64,000 nt of DNA from Flagellimonas myxillae (lineage in GTDB: Bacteria > Bacteroidota > Bacteroidia > Flavobacteriales > Flavobacteriaceae): NCBI RefSeq assembly GCF_023502235.1, contig NZ_JAMFLY010000003.1:248001-312000 (forward strand), in the 5' to 3' direction. Numbering within the stretch: position 1 is the first letter of the stretch; each line of letters starts with the position of its first letter. The notes under the pieces were generated by a model. It made no database searches. It was not told the origin of the DNA and saw nothing but the letters and a program-made list of their open reading frames with translations. Positions 27,883 through 37,700 of the stretch are shown piece after piece. A program made the position numbers and the translations under genes.

Positions 27883-30800
27883 TTACATTTTTGCCAAAAA
27901 AATGGGTGAGTCATTATTTCTACCGATAATAAAAACCGTTTTATTATCGATGTTGATTTTTTTAATTGTTCTTACAGCTCCGGAAACCTCGAAACCATTA
28001 TGCTTTAAAAACCCGAATGAGCCGTTCGGATTTTGCTGCAAAATTAGTCCATGAAACGCATCCAACCTGCCCAATTGCGTGCTAATTTCATAGTTATTGC
28101 CTAAGATTATCAGTTCTTTACGTCCATCCTTGGTCACATCCTCCCACGCCATATCAAAAATTGCGGAAGACTGGGCCAAGGTGGGGAGTTCTTTCTTGGA
28201 AAACTGTCCGTTTCCATCATTCAGAAAATAGCAGCTTGCCAATTCGAATACTTGCTTGGTAGTTGCCTTTTCCAAAGGTTCTTTTCCGAACAAATCCTCA
28301 ATGGAGGCCTTGGCAAAGGATTCATACCTCAAAAATTCCTTGTTCAAATAGGGCATTTGCTTTACAAGCTCGTCTTTGGAGGCAAAAGGAGTTTCGGTGT
28401 CCTTGTGAAAATAGGTAACGACGGGCTCAAAGGAGCCATTCCCGTCAAAATCGTTGAGGTACATGTTGATGGGCTTGTCTTGGGAGGCTTGGAGCTTACT
28501 ATTCAATCCCCAATTGCCACAAACTAGGTCCATATCCCCATCGTTGTCCAAATCTTCAGCCTTGATTACGTTCCACCAACCATGGGTAGTATCCAAACCG
28601 TTGTTTTTTTGTAGGGTAAATGTCTTTCCGTTATTTAGAAATATGGAGACGGGCATCCAATGTCCAACCGCGATTAAATCCAAATACCCATTGGCATCGA
28701 CATCCGCTGTAAAAACATCTTTGATGTTACCCAATCCCCGAAGTTCAGGAATAACTTCTTCTGAAACTTCCTGGAATTTTCCCTGTTTGTTCTGTTTTAG
28801 GAAAAACTGTTTGGGTGTACTTCCATAGGCTGAAGGTACTTGATCCGATACAATTACGAGTTCTTGTTGTCCGTCCTTATCAAAATCAGCAGCGATTACT
28901 TTTGAGGCGTTGGTCTCCAAAGTGGGAAGCATGTCATTGTCCAAATGAAACGTGCCCTTGGTATTGATGTACAATCTCGGCTGTAGCGGAGCTCCATTTT
29001 TGTATTCGTTGCCTCCGCTGACTACGATCAAATCTGGATACGAATCACCGTTGGCATTAAAAAATGTATGGGAGATATCTTCATTGGTCGCATGGGCGTT
29101 AAATAACTCTGGCTGGTGCACCTCGAATTTGCCCGATGCATCCTGAACGTAAAGCTGGGAGCTTTGTTTTTTCGCTCCACTGATAAAAAAGTCATCCAAC
29201 CCATCCTGGTTAACATCGCTTACGGAAATATCCGGTCCTTCATTGGAGTTGGCGAATGGGATCAAGGGTTCCCGGTCAAAATCCAAGGAGCTTGTTTCCC
29301 TATGGAAAAAAGGCACCAAAGAATCCAGCTTAGCAAATAACTGCTGTTTGGGAATAGAATCCTTTAGATAATAGTTATCGGCACTGCCCTTCCGCTCTAT
29401 GCGAATCTTGTTAGGGACGGCCAGGTTATAGCGGGTTTCCAACTCCCCTCCTGGCCAAATAATTTTAAGGGAATCTATCAGCGAATCCCGACCCACTCCC
29501 ATATGAACCCTTGGAGCTACGGACGAGAGGTATCCTTTGGAAGTATAATTTTCCTGGGTTAGGGTATGGGATTTGGAGTAGGCGATTACTTTGGCACCCA
29601 GCCCAAACCTATTTTGGGTACCGGCATCCAATTCCAAAGTTAGATGGTTGCCTTGACTCCCGGTATTTTCCATAATATAGGCTTCTTCATCCACGTTGTT
29701 TACAACTAGGTCCAAATCGCCATCATTGTCCAGGTCAGCATAAACACTTCCATTGCTGAACGAAGCTTCAAGGCCTATCCAATCTTTGGTGGTATTCTCA
29801 AATTGTAAGTTTCCAAGGTTTCGAAAGCTATAATTGGAAATTTTCTTTATCGGTATTTCTTCGATTAGAGGCATATCTGATTGCAGCATGCCTTGATCAA
29901 TCCGTCTTTGAATATTTTCGTTCGAAATGAAATTGATAAAGTCCATATCGTTGGTTGCCCCCTTGATTCCGTTGGAGACAAACACATCCTTGAATCCATC
30001 GTTGTCAAAATCTGCTAAAAGGGTGCCCCAGGACCATTCGGTAGCTGACAAGCCGCTCAAACTTCCAATTTCTGCAAAATTTGTGTTCCCCAAATTCAAG
30101 TGCAAGGTATTTTGCATGTATTGGGGTGCATATCCGTTTTTTAGGTATTGCTGATAGATGGGATAGCTGTATTCCAATCCCGATGTCTTATAAGTCTGTA
30201 AATTTTCTGGCAGCATGTCCAAAGAGAAGATATCGGTCAACCCATCGTTGTTGATATCGGCAATGTCGTTGCCCATGGAAAAATGGGAGGTGTGTCCCAG
30301 TTTTTGATCATCGGAGGAGATCAATTCCTTGAAGGTCCCATTTTGTTGGTTGATGTAGAGATAGTCGTTCTCAAAGAAGTCATTCCCGACATATATATCG
30401 GGATATCCGTCATTGTTCACATCACTTACGGAAAGCCCTAGACCATAGCCACTTTTGCCTTGATAGATGCCGGCTTTGGCGCTTATATCAATAAAGGTTT
30501 CCCCGGTATTTTCGTACAAACGATCTCCGGATAGGGAATCCACTTTTTTTCGCTGGGACCCTCTTCCGTAGGCCCTGTTGGGATAGACGGAATGATTCAT
30601 CAAATACATATCCAAATCGCCATCCAAGTCATAGTCCAAGAAGGCGGTATGCGTTGAAAACCCGGAAAAATCCAGATTGTGCTTTTTCGCTTGTTCCTTA
30701 AAGGTGGGGATGCCGTTTGCATCCATTCCTTGGTTGATGTATAAGAGATTGTGCCCCTCTAGAATGCTATAGTTGCCCACTTTACAAACATAGATATCCA

Positions 30801-31173
30801 AGAGTCCGTCGTTATTGATGTCCACACTGGTAACTCCGGTTGTCCAGCCATCGGCATTTTGTATCCCGGAGATTTCGGTAATTTTTTCGAATTTAAAGTC
30901 CCCCTTGTTGAGATAAAGCTCGTCCGCAACCTGATTTCCGGTAAAATAGAGGTCAACCAAGCCGTCATTGTTGAAATCTGCGGCTGCCACCCCACCTCCA
31001 TTGTAATAGTAAAGGTAATTTAGGATGTTAAGTTGAGGGGAATTGGAGAGCGTATTGGCGAAATCAATATTCGTATGGGTTGCCGGCAACTTAGAAAATA
31101 GCGTAGGTTGTTGTTTGCTACAGGAAGCGAAGCATACACCCAAAATAATTATGTAACCCCATACTTTTCTCAT
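27883..31173 (-). CDS. VCBS/FG-GAP repeat lipoprotein with ASPIC/UnbV domain (first paralogue)
   Basis: A 1096-residue lipoprotein (signal MRKVWGYIIILGVCFASC, lipid Cys18). Propeller blades carry loops such as DFNNDGLVDLYF, DYDLDGDLDMYL, DVNNDGYPDIYV and DLDNDGDLDLVV. The ASPIC/UnbV segment is at about 520-605 (NRFGLGAKV ... SKGYLSSVAPRVHMGVG ... IIWPGG). A second block of repeats follows. It is the first of three paralogues read leftward and follows the symporter gene after a 128-base gap that contains a stem-loop, so it may have its own promoter or processing site. A surface ligand-binding role is inferred from the lipidation and the SusCD neighbourhood. Confidence 0.85.
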   Translation of the reverse strand: MRKVWGYIIILGVCFASCSKQQPTLFSKLPATHTNIDFANTLSNSPQLNILNYLYYYNGGGVAAADFNNDGLVDLYFTGNQVADELYLNKGDFKFEKITEISGIQNADGWTTGVTSVDINNDGLLDIYVCKVGNYSILEGHNLLYINQGMDANGIPTFKEQAKKHNLDFSGFSTHTAFLDYDLDGDLDMYLMNHSVYPNRAYGRGSQRKKVDSLSGDRLYENTGETFIDISAKAGIYQGKSGYGLGLSVSDVNNDGYPDIYVGNDFFENDYLYINQQNGTFKELISSDDQKLGHTSHFSMGNDIADINNDGLTDIFSLDMLPENLQTYKTSGLEYSYPIYQQYLKNGYAPQYMQNTLHLNLGNTNFAEIGSLSGLSATEWSWGTLLADFDNDGFKDVFVSNGIKGATNDMDFINFISNENIQRRIDQGMLQSDMPLIEEIPIKKISNYSFRNLGNLQFENTTKDWIGLEASFSNGSVYADLDNDGDLDLVVNNVDEEAYIMENTGSQGNHLTLELDAGTQNRFGLGAKVIAYSKSHTLTQENYTSKGYLSSVAPRVHMGVGRDSLIDSLKIIWPGGELETRYNLAVPNKIRIERKGSADNYYLKDSIPKQQLFAKLDSLVPFFHRETSSLDFDREPLIPFANSNEGPDISVSDVNQDGLDDFFISGAKKQSSQLYVQDASGKFEVHQPELFNAHATNEDISHTFFNANGDSYPDLIVVSGGNEYKNGAPLQPRLYINTKGTFHLDNDMLPTLETNASKVIAADFDKDGQQELVIVSDQVPSAYGSTPKQFFLKQNKQGKFQEVSEEVIPELRGLGNIKDVFTADVDANGYLDLIAVGHWMPVSIFLNNGKTFTLQKNNGLDTTHGWWNVIKAEDLDNDGDMDLVCGNWGLNSKLQASQDKPINMYLNDFDGNGSFEPVVTYFHKDTETPFASKDELVKQMPYLNKEFLRYESFAKASIEDLFGKEPLEKATTKQVFELASCYFLNDGNGQFSKKELPTLAQSSAIFDMAWEDVTKDGRKELIILGNNYEISTQLGRLDAFHGLILQQNPNGSFGFLKHNGFEVSGAVRTIKKINIDNKTVFIIGRNNDSPIFLAKM

Positions 31174-31198
31174 TGATCCAACTGTACGTAAGAATGTA

Positions 31199-31224
31199 TG
31201 AAGCCATTCGTCCTGAAGGCTTCA
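31199..31224 (-). other. Stem-loop in the leader before the first VCBS gene
   Basis: A perfect 7-base inverted repeat, TGAAGCC (31199-31205) and GGCTTCA (31218-31224), with a 12-base loop, lies 26 bases upstream of the VCBS start. No T-run follows on either strand, so it is not an ordinary terminator. It could be an RNA processing or stability element separating the symporter message from the VCBS message, or an operator. Confidence 0.35.
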
Positions 31225-31301
31225 CAAAAGTGGTATAATATAGGTGACTGAAATCTAACTCTTAATAGAAGAAGTGTTAATTTCTTTGAAGTAATATGGA
31301 A

Positions 31302-32954
31302 TTAATTCCAAAACAAGGCGTAAAGTACAGCCAACACCAATAATACGGCAAACGAACCTATGTTAAAGGTAGGGCTCGTTTGGAACAATCCCTTTGTTAA
31401 CGGGATTCCCTTGGCATCATCTTGTCCTTTATTTTGTCTTAAACTCACCAAAATAATAATTAGCATGGTCAATAGGGCTGTGTATCCCATTTGGTCCAGA
31501 AATGGTACGTCTACAAAAAGGGAGCTTGTGGACCAACCTTTGGGCGCTACCTTAAAATAGAGCGCAATTGGAATGGAAACCAAAGCACCTGTGATTGCCG
31601 CTTTGTTGGTTGTCTTTTTCCAGAAAAGACCCAACAAAAAGACTGCTAATATACCTGGACTTACAATACCTGTATATTCTTGGATAAATTGGAACGCTTG
31701 ATCGATTCCCCCCAAAAGAGGTGCCATGATAGAAGCGATGATTAATGCCACAGCAGCTGATAGGCGGCCAACATTAACTGTTTTCTTATCGTTTGCATCC
31801 TTGTTGATGTACTGCCGGTAAATGTCCATTGTAAAGATGGTAGAGGTTGAATTGAGCATGGAGGCCAAAGATGAAACTATGGCAGCAGCCAAGGCTGCAA
31901 ATGCCAAACCTTTAAGTCCGACAGGCAAAAACTGTAACAACCAAGGATACGCTTTATCTGCTTGTGCCAAGCTGGGTAGATTATTGGATGCCCCATCTCC
32001 TAAACTAGCCATAATTTGTGGGTCGTTGACCATAATATAGGCTGCTATACCCGGAATCACTACAATTAGTGGAATGATGAGCTTCAATCCTGCTGCAAGC
32101 AGAATCCCTTTTTGGGATTCCTTGAGCGATTTGGCCGCTAGGGTCCGTTGGATAATGTACTGGTTGAATCCCCAATAGTAAAGATTGGCAACCCAAAGTC
32201 CACCTACCAAAACACCAAGCCCTGGTAAGTTCTTATACTCCGGATTGGATTTATCCAAAATCATGGCAAACTTTTCAGGTACATTGTTATAAACGACCTT
32301 CATGCCTTCAACAACACCTTCTCCTCCTGATACCGTATTTAATGCAAGATAGGTTGTGACCAATCCGCCCAATACAAGAAAAACCACTTGAATCACATCG
32401 GTCCAGGCTACTGCGGAAAGACCCCCATAAAGGGAGTAGGCCGCTGCAAACAACGCCAATCCGATTACGCTATACATCATGGGAATTCCCATTATGGTTT
32501 CCATGGCCAAAGAGCCCAAATAGAGAACAGAGGCGAGATTAACAAAGACGTATAATGCTATCCAAAAAAGTGCAAGAATTGTTTTTAATGTAGTAGAGTA
32601 TCTTTTTTCAACAAACTCGGGAATGGTATAAAGACCCTTCTCAATAAATATGGGGAGAAAGTACTTCCCCACTATAAGTAGGGTAAGTGCAGCCATCCAT
32701 TCGTAGGAAGCAATGGCCAGTCCCACCGCAAAACCAGAACCAGACATTCCAATGAACTGTTCAGCGGAAATGTTGGCGGCTATCAATGATGCACCAATCG
32801 CCCACCATGGCAAGGACTTACTTGCAAGGAAATAATCTTCTGCATTTTTTTGATGCCCTTTTTTATCCCGAGAGACCCAAAGGCCCACACCTAAGATAAG
32901 AATGGCATATAGTGCAAATACCAGATAATCCCAAGAACTGAAAGAAGAACTCAT
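31302..32954 (-). CDS. Sodium:solute (sugar) symporter, SSS/SGLT family
   Basis: A 550-residue inner-membrane transporter with 13-14 hydrophobic helices. Family features include SLPWWAIGASLIAANISAEQFIGMSGSGF near residues 47-75, the GLYTIPEFVEKRY segment, and WGFNQYIIQRTLAAKSLKESQKG near 250-275, the signature area of sodium/glucose and sodium/galactose cotransporters. It is predicted to bring a sugar from the periplasm into the cytoplasm with sodium. Encoded directly after SusD, it probably completes the path begun by SusC. It sits behind a hairpin at 33021-33055 that may lower its expression relative to SusCD. Confidence 0.88.
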   Translation of the reverse strand: MSSSFSSWDYLVFALYAILILGVGLWVSRDKKGHQKNAEDYFLASKSLPWWAIGASLIAANISAEQFIGMSGSGFAVGLAIASYEWMAALTLLIVGKYFLPIFIEKGLYTIPEFVEKRYSTTLKTILALFWIALYVFVNLASVLYLGSLAMETIMGIPMMYSVIGLALFAAAYSLYGGLSAVAWTDVIQVVFLVLGGLVTTYLALNTVSGGEGVVEGMKVVYNNVPEKFAMILDKSNPEYKNLPGLGVLVGGLWVANLYYWGFNQYIIQRTLAAKSLKESQKGILLAAGLKLIIPLIVVIPGIAAYIMVNDPQIMASLGDGASNNLPSLAQADKAYPWLLQFLPVGLKGLAFAALAAAIVSSLASMLNSTSTIFTMDIYRQYINKDANDKKTVNVGRLSAAVALIIASIMAPLLGGIDQAFQFIQEYTGIVSPGILAVFLLGLFWKKTTNKAAITGALVSIPIALYFKVAPKGWSTSSLFVDVPFLDQMGYTALLTMLIIILVSLRQNKGQDDAKGIPLTKGLFQTSPTFNIGSFAVLLVLAVLYALFWN

Positions 32955-33020
32955 AACTTAAATTGGTTGTTTGGTTGTTTGGTTGTTAGGTTGAGGGCAT
33001 TCCCTGTTGCTAATTTAAAT

Positions 33021-33055
33021 AAAAAAGGTCGCCAAAAATTTTGACAACCTTTTTT
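33021..33055 (-). terminator. Hairpin with U-run between susD and the symporter gene (attenuator)
   Basis: On the minus-strand transcript, 33055-33021 folds into a stem of about 16 pairs that begins with six A and ends with six U. Two positions (30/46 and 32/44 of 330xx) are G-U wobbles in the minus-strand RNA but C-A mismatches in the plus-strand RNA, so the structure fits the susD-side transcript. It begins 16 bases after the susD stop codon and 66 bases before the symporter start. A partial terminator here would give more SusCD than downstream products. Confidence 0.65.
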
Positions 33056-33071
33056 ATTCTTTTTTAAGATT

Positions 33072-34703
33072 CTAGTACCCTGGGTTTTGAACCAAGTTTG
33101 GATTGGCCAAAAGCTGAGGATTAGGTATTGGGAACAATTTGTATTTATCGTTTCCAACAGAGTTAGCAGCTTTAAACTCCCATTGTCTGGTGTATTGACC
33201 AAAACGAATCATATCGTTTCTTCTCCAGGTTTCTGCATATAGCTCACGAGCTCTTTCATCCAAAAGATCAGATTCGCTAACAGAACCAAGGGCTGTTGCA
33301 CCTCTAAGTACCCTAAGCTCATTTACCATGGCCGTTGGGTCACCACCACTTCGCATCATCGCTTCAGCCTTCATAAGGTGTGCATCGGCATAACGGAAAA
33401 TAATCTCGTGGTTGGTGAAACCGCCATTGTAACGGGCACCGTATTTTTGAACTCGAATACCAGTTCTCTCACTGTTGTTGATCAAGCTATTTGCACCATT
33501 TCCATCAACGAACTCCCTTGAGAATACCAAAGGATTTCCAGGACGGTCGTTCAATGGAGTTCCATCCAAGTCGTATTGTTGACCTACAAGGAATCCAAAA
33601 CCAACGTTGGAACCTAGCTCGAAGCCATCATCACTTTCTTCGGTTTGATCGGCACCTGTAAATGGAGTTCCTCCAGGAGGTACACCACCTCTACGCTCTT
33701 CTTGACCGTCGATTGCATTACCGTCGCTGTCCAATCTGTTGTTGTTGGCGTCTCCTTCAAAAAGGTCATAGTATTCAGCCAAGGTGCTAAATCCATTCCA
33801 TCCACCACCACCGTTGGAGGTAGAGTTGTAGTGCAAGCCGTTGTAGATTCTGTTTCCTGTACCTGCGGCCAACCACCAGATAGTTTCTGTATCAGGGGAA
33901 TCCCTGAACAAATCAAAGTAACCTGATTGCAAAGCATAACCTTCTGCGGCAATTTCATCTACAAGAGAAATTACTTGTGACATATCTCCTGCTTCAGGAC
34001 TTCCGCCACCACCGGTCAATTGGTTCACAAAAATGTGCTTGTTCAAAAGTAGTTTTGCTTTAAGGTACCTGGCTGCAGCCTTGCTACCAGTTTGGTTATC
34101 AGCTCCGCTTCCAGCCGCAACAGACGGAAGGTTGTTGATCGCTACGTCCAAATCAGCAAGGATAAAATCAACTGCAGCTTGACCTGACAATACTTCTGGT
34201 ATAGAAGACGATGGCAAGCTAGTATCCCTAAACGGAACCTGTCCGAATAAATCCAGAATTACATACATGGAATACGCTCTCAAAAAGCTAGCATCCCCTA
34301 TATCTTGTTGGGAAGGGTTACTTCTTGAATCCAAGATCTGGGAAGCTACTAACTGGTTAGCGTTCCATTGGTTAAATGGGGTCACGATATCGGTGGCTTC
34401 TGCATTCCATTCGTGTGCATGCAGATTTCTCCATCTACCGTTATCACCCCAGTCCGTACCCCGAGTTGGTACCAGGGCGGCGTCTGTGGTTACTTCGTCA
34501 AGGGCAAACTTGGCTGCTTGATCAGCATACTGTCCTGCAACGGTGCTGTATAATCCTTCAACACCTGAGGCCGGATCAGCCAAGCCTTGGAAACCCTCAC
34601 TGATGATAGAATCAGTCTCCTCAATTTCCAAATCAGTACAGGAAACAAAAGCTCCTACTGAGAGTAAGGATAACAAATAAAATTTTATTTGGTTTCTTTT
34701 CAT
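33072..34703 (-). CDS. susD-like: SusD/RagB-family surface glycan-binding lipoprotein
   Basis: A 543-residue SusD homologue. ATG 34703 gives the signal MKRNQIKFYLLSLLSVGAFVSC (lipid Cys22), and the next residues TDLEIEETD are strongly acidic, typical of surface-exposed Bacteroidota lipoproteins; the reading from 34712 begins with TTG. The N-terminal TPR-like region (QDIGDASFLRAYSMYVILDLFGQVPF) and the C-terminal RYADAHLMKAEAM ... NELRVLRG ... LLDERARELYAETWRRNDMIRFGQY are diagnostic of the family. It caps the SusC channel and binds oligosaccharide. It lies 17 bases after the SusC gene. A preference for maltooligosaccharides is inferred from the GH65 and GH13 genes across the regulator. Confidence 0.93.
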   Translation of the reverse strand: MKRNQIKFYLLSLLSVGAFVSCTDLEIEETDSIISEGFQGLADPASGVEGLYSTVAGQYADQAAKFALDEVTTDAALVPTRGTDWGDNGRWRNLHAHEWNAEATDIVTPFNQWNANQLVASQILDSRSNPSQQDIGDASFLRAYSMYVILDLFGQVPFRDTSLPSSSIPEVLSGQAAVDFILADLDVAINNLPSVAAGSGADNQTGSKAAARYLKAKLLLNKHIFVNQLTGGGGSPEAGDMSQVISLVDEIAAEGYALQSGYFDLFRDSPDTETIWWLAAGTGNRIYNGLHYNSTSNGGGGWNGFSTLAEYYDLFEGDANNNRLDSDGNAIDGQEERRGGVPPGGTPFTGADQTEESDDGFELGSNVGFGFLVGQQYDLDGTPLNDRPGNPLVFSREFVDGNGANSLINNSERTGIRVQKYGARYNGGFTNHEIIFRYADAHLMKAEAMMRSGGDPTAMVNELRVLRGATALGSVSESDLLDERARELYAETWRRNDMIRFGQYTRQWEFKAANSVGNDKYKLFPIPNPQLLANPNLVQNPGY

Positions 34704-34720
34704 GATAAACAATTTTTTAA

Positions 34721-37700
34721 TTAAAATGATGCGCTAATTCCTAATGTGAAAGTTCTAGCTGCTGGGAATGCTGCCCAGTCTATCCCTCTTGTAGGAATTC
34801 CAGAACCTAAGTCTCCTGTTTGAACAGTTACCTCAGGGTCAATTCCGCTATAATCCGTAATCAATAGCAGGTTCTGACCTGTTAATGAAATACGTAAGGA
34901 CTTAAATAATCCATCTCCGCTCACGGGCCAGTTGTAGCCCAAGGAAGCATTCTGTAGTCTTACAAAATCACCTTTTTCCAAAAAGCGTGTGGAAACATCC
35001 GCCGAAGCTCCACCTGCCTCTCCACTGGTAACCACTTCTTGGGTTACGTTTCTGGCGTTGTTGATGGAACCTGCGGTAAAGAATCCGTTGGCTGAGTTAT
35101 TGTACACATGGAATCCAAACTGTCCTGCAAAGTAGGCAGAGGCATCCCAATTCTTAACCCTTAGGTTAAGAGAAAGACCGGAAGTGATATCTGGTAAAGC
35201 ATCCTCTCCTATAAAGGTTTGGTCACCAATAGGATCACCAACACCATTTCCATCAACATCTTGGTAAATAGGGAATCCATCAGAATCGAATCCTTCGAAG
35301 ATTGCCATGTAGTAAGAGAACAACGATTGTCCTGCTTCAAAACGCTGGGCAAAAGCTCCGGAAAGACCTTGTCCATTAATTTCACCTGTATTTACTGAAC
35401 TAGCAAAATCCTGAACCTCGTTCTCATTGTATGCAATGTTAAAGGAAGTAGTAAAGTTTACGTCATCCGTTTGAACCCAATCGTAGCTAGCGGCAAATTC
35501 GATACCTTGGTTAATGATCGTGGCATCTTGGTTACCAAACTGGAACGGGTCTACTGCAGGAGCTGCGGGAGGAGTCTGTAATAGTACATCGGTTGTTTCA
35601 TTCTTGTAGACATCAATGCTACCACTGAATCGATCGTTGTTAAATCCAAAATCCAAACCAACGTTCAAGTTCAAAGTAGGCTCCCACTGCAAATCGGGAA
35701 CATCGGTTGCTACGATGGCAAGACCAGTTGGATTGATAGTAAGGTCGTTTTGGATACCTAAACCGCCAAATCGCTGTCTAGCAACAAAATTACCGTATCC
35801 CAAACCGTCTTGGTTACCAGTGATACCGGCACTCAATCTAAGTTTCAATGTGGATACGGAATCCCCTATAAAATCTTCTTCAGACATTTTCCATGCGAAA
35901 GCACCGGAAGGGAAGTATCCATATTGGTTTTCCGGACCAAAACGGGAAGATCCATCAGCCCTTAAAGTCGCTGTAAACAAATATTTGTCTTGCAACGTAT
36001 AGTTAATACGACCAAAGAACGACTGAAGTTCATCGGTGAAATTAAATAGATCGGCAACAACTGCAGTTACCCTTCTGTCTCCACCAAAACCAACAACTTC
36101 GCCTGCAACTACATTCGGGAACAATCGGTTCACTACAATTCCACCAGTTGAATCGTTAAAGTAGAACTGCTGGAAGCTCCCATTGATGCTTGCTTTATTG
36201 CTTTGAACCGTGGTAATAAGATCATTTCCCATTTCATTCAAATCCGTAGTAGAGAAACCACGGCCGTTGGAACTCAATCCAAACTCTTGGAAATCTTGAT
36301 AGGAGTAACCCGCTAAAATGTCGATAGAGGAATTGTCAAAGTCCTTTCTATAGTTCAATGTGGCCTCGATCAATCTATTTTCCTTGTTCAAGGTGTTGTA
36401 GAAAGCAGCACCAGTCTCTTCTATCCCGGTCAAGTTCTGAACGTTAGAAGAGATTGCTGAAATGGACTCACTTTCAGATTTGTCGTAACCCAAGTTGATT
36501 TTGGCTGTAAGTTCCGGAGTGAATTTGTAATCAATGGAACCATTGATCAGTACTCTATCTGTAAAGGTCTGTAGCTGTGTATACTCCAACAAGTTGGCAG
36601 GCAATATTTGCGTTCCACCATCTGTAAAATCAGGATTGGTTGGCCAAGTTGGATTTGCTGAATACACAGCTCCCAATACATCACCTCGGAAACCAGCGGT
36701 TGCACTAAAAGGTGCAGTTTCATCATTGGTTCTTGAAATTGTGGCATTCATCCCCAAAGTCAATTTATCATCAAAGAAACGATGAACAGCGTTGATACGT
36801 CCTGTAATACGCTCCAAATCTGTTTTCTTAACAATACCGAATTGCTTTCCATAACTAAAGGTTGCCCTTACATTTCCCTGTCCATAATTATGTGAATAAG
36901 AAATGTTGTTGTTTGTGGAAGCGGCATTTCTGGTAATGAAATCTTGCCAGTCTGTATTGGCACCAAAATCCACATCCGATGCGTTTCCACCATATTGGGT
37001 AACAGCTGACAAGAATTGATTTCTGTTCAAAAGGTCATACTCCCTAATAGGATTGGAAAAACTCATGTTGGAAGAAAACTCAATCACTCCGCCTTGCCCT
37101 GTTTTACCACTTTTTGTAGTAATGATCACAACACCGTTAGCACCACGAGAACCGTAGATAGCTGTCGCAGAAGCATCCTTTAAGATACTGATGCTCTCAA
37201 TGTCGTTCGGGTTAAGGAAGTTCAATGGGTTTCTTACTGCAGTTTGTCCAAAACCAGTATCACCTGCTGGAGAGGTGTTACCCCCTGCCAATGGAATACC
37301 GTCCACAACAAATAAAGGGTTGTTGTTGGAGCGAACAGAATTGGAACCCCTGATGTTCACCTGGATGGCAGCTCCTGGCTCACCACTCGACGCCGAGATG
37401 TTAACACCAGCAGTCTTACCTTGGATCAATTGTTCAGGAGATGCAATAACCCCCCCGTTAAAGTCTTCCGCGGTAACTGCGGTGACCGATCCAGTTGCAT
37501 CCTTCACTGTAGTGGTACCATAACCAATAATAACAACTTCGTCCAATGCCTGCGCATCTTCCTGAAGTACAACATTGATCGTGGTCTGCCCATTCACAGG
37601 AATGGTCTGCGTAGTGTAACCAATGTAGCTAAACACCATGACGGCAGAAGCACCGACATCGCTGAGGGTATAATTACCATCAAAATCGGTCTGCGTACCA

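Noticed and set aside
21277-31173. Type IX secretion substrates
   Set aside because: The VCBS proteins have lipoprotein signals and no recognisable T9SS C-terminal sorting domain.
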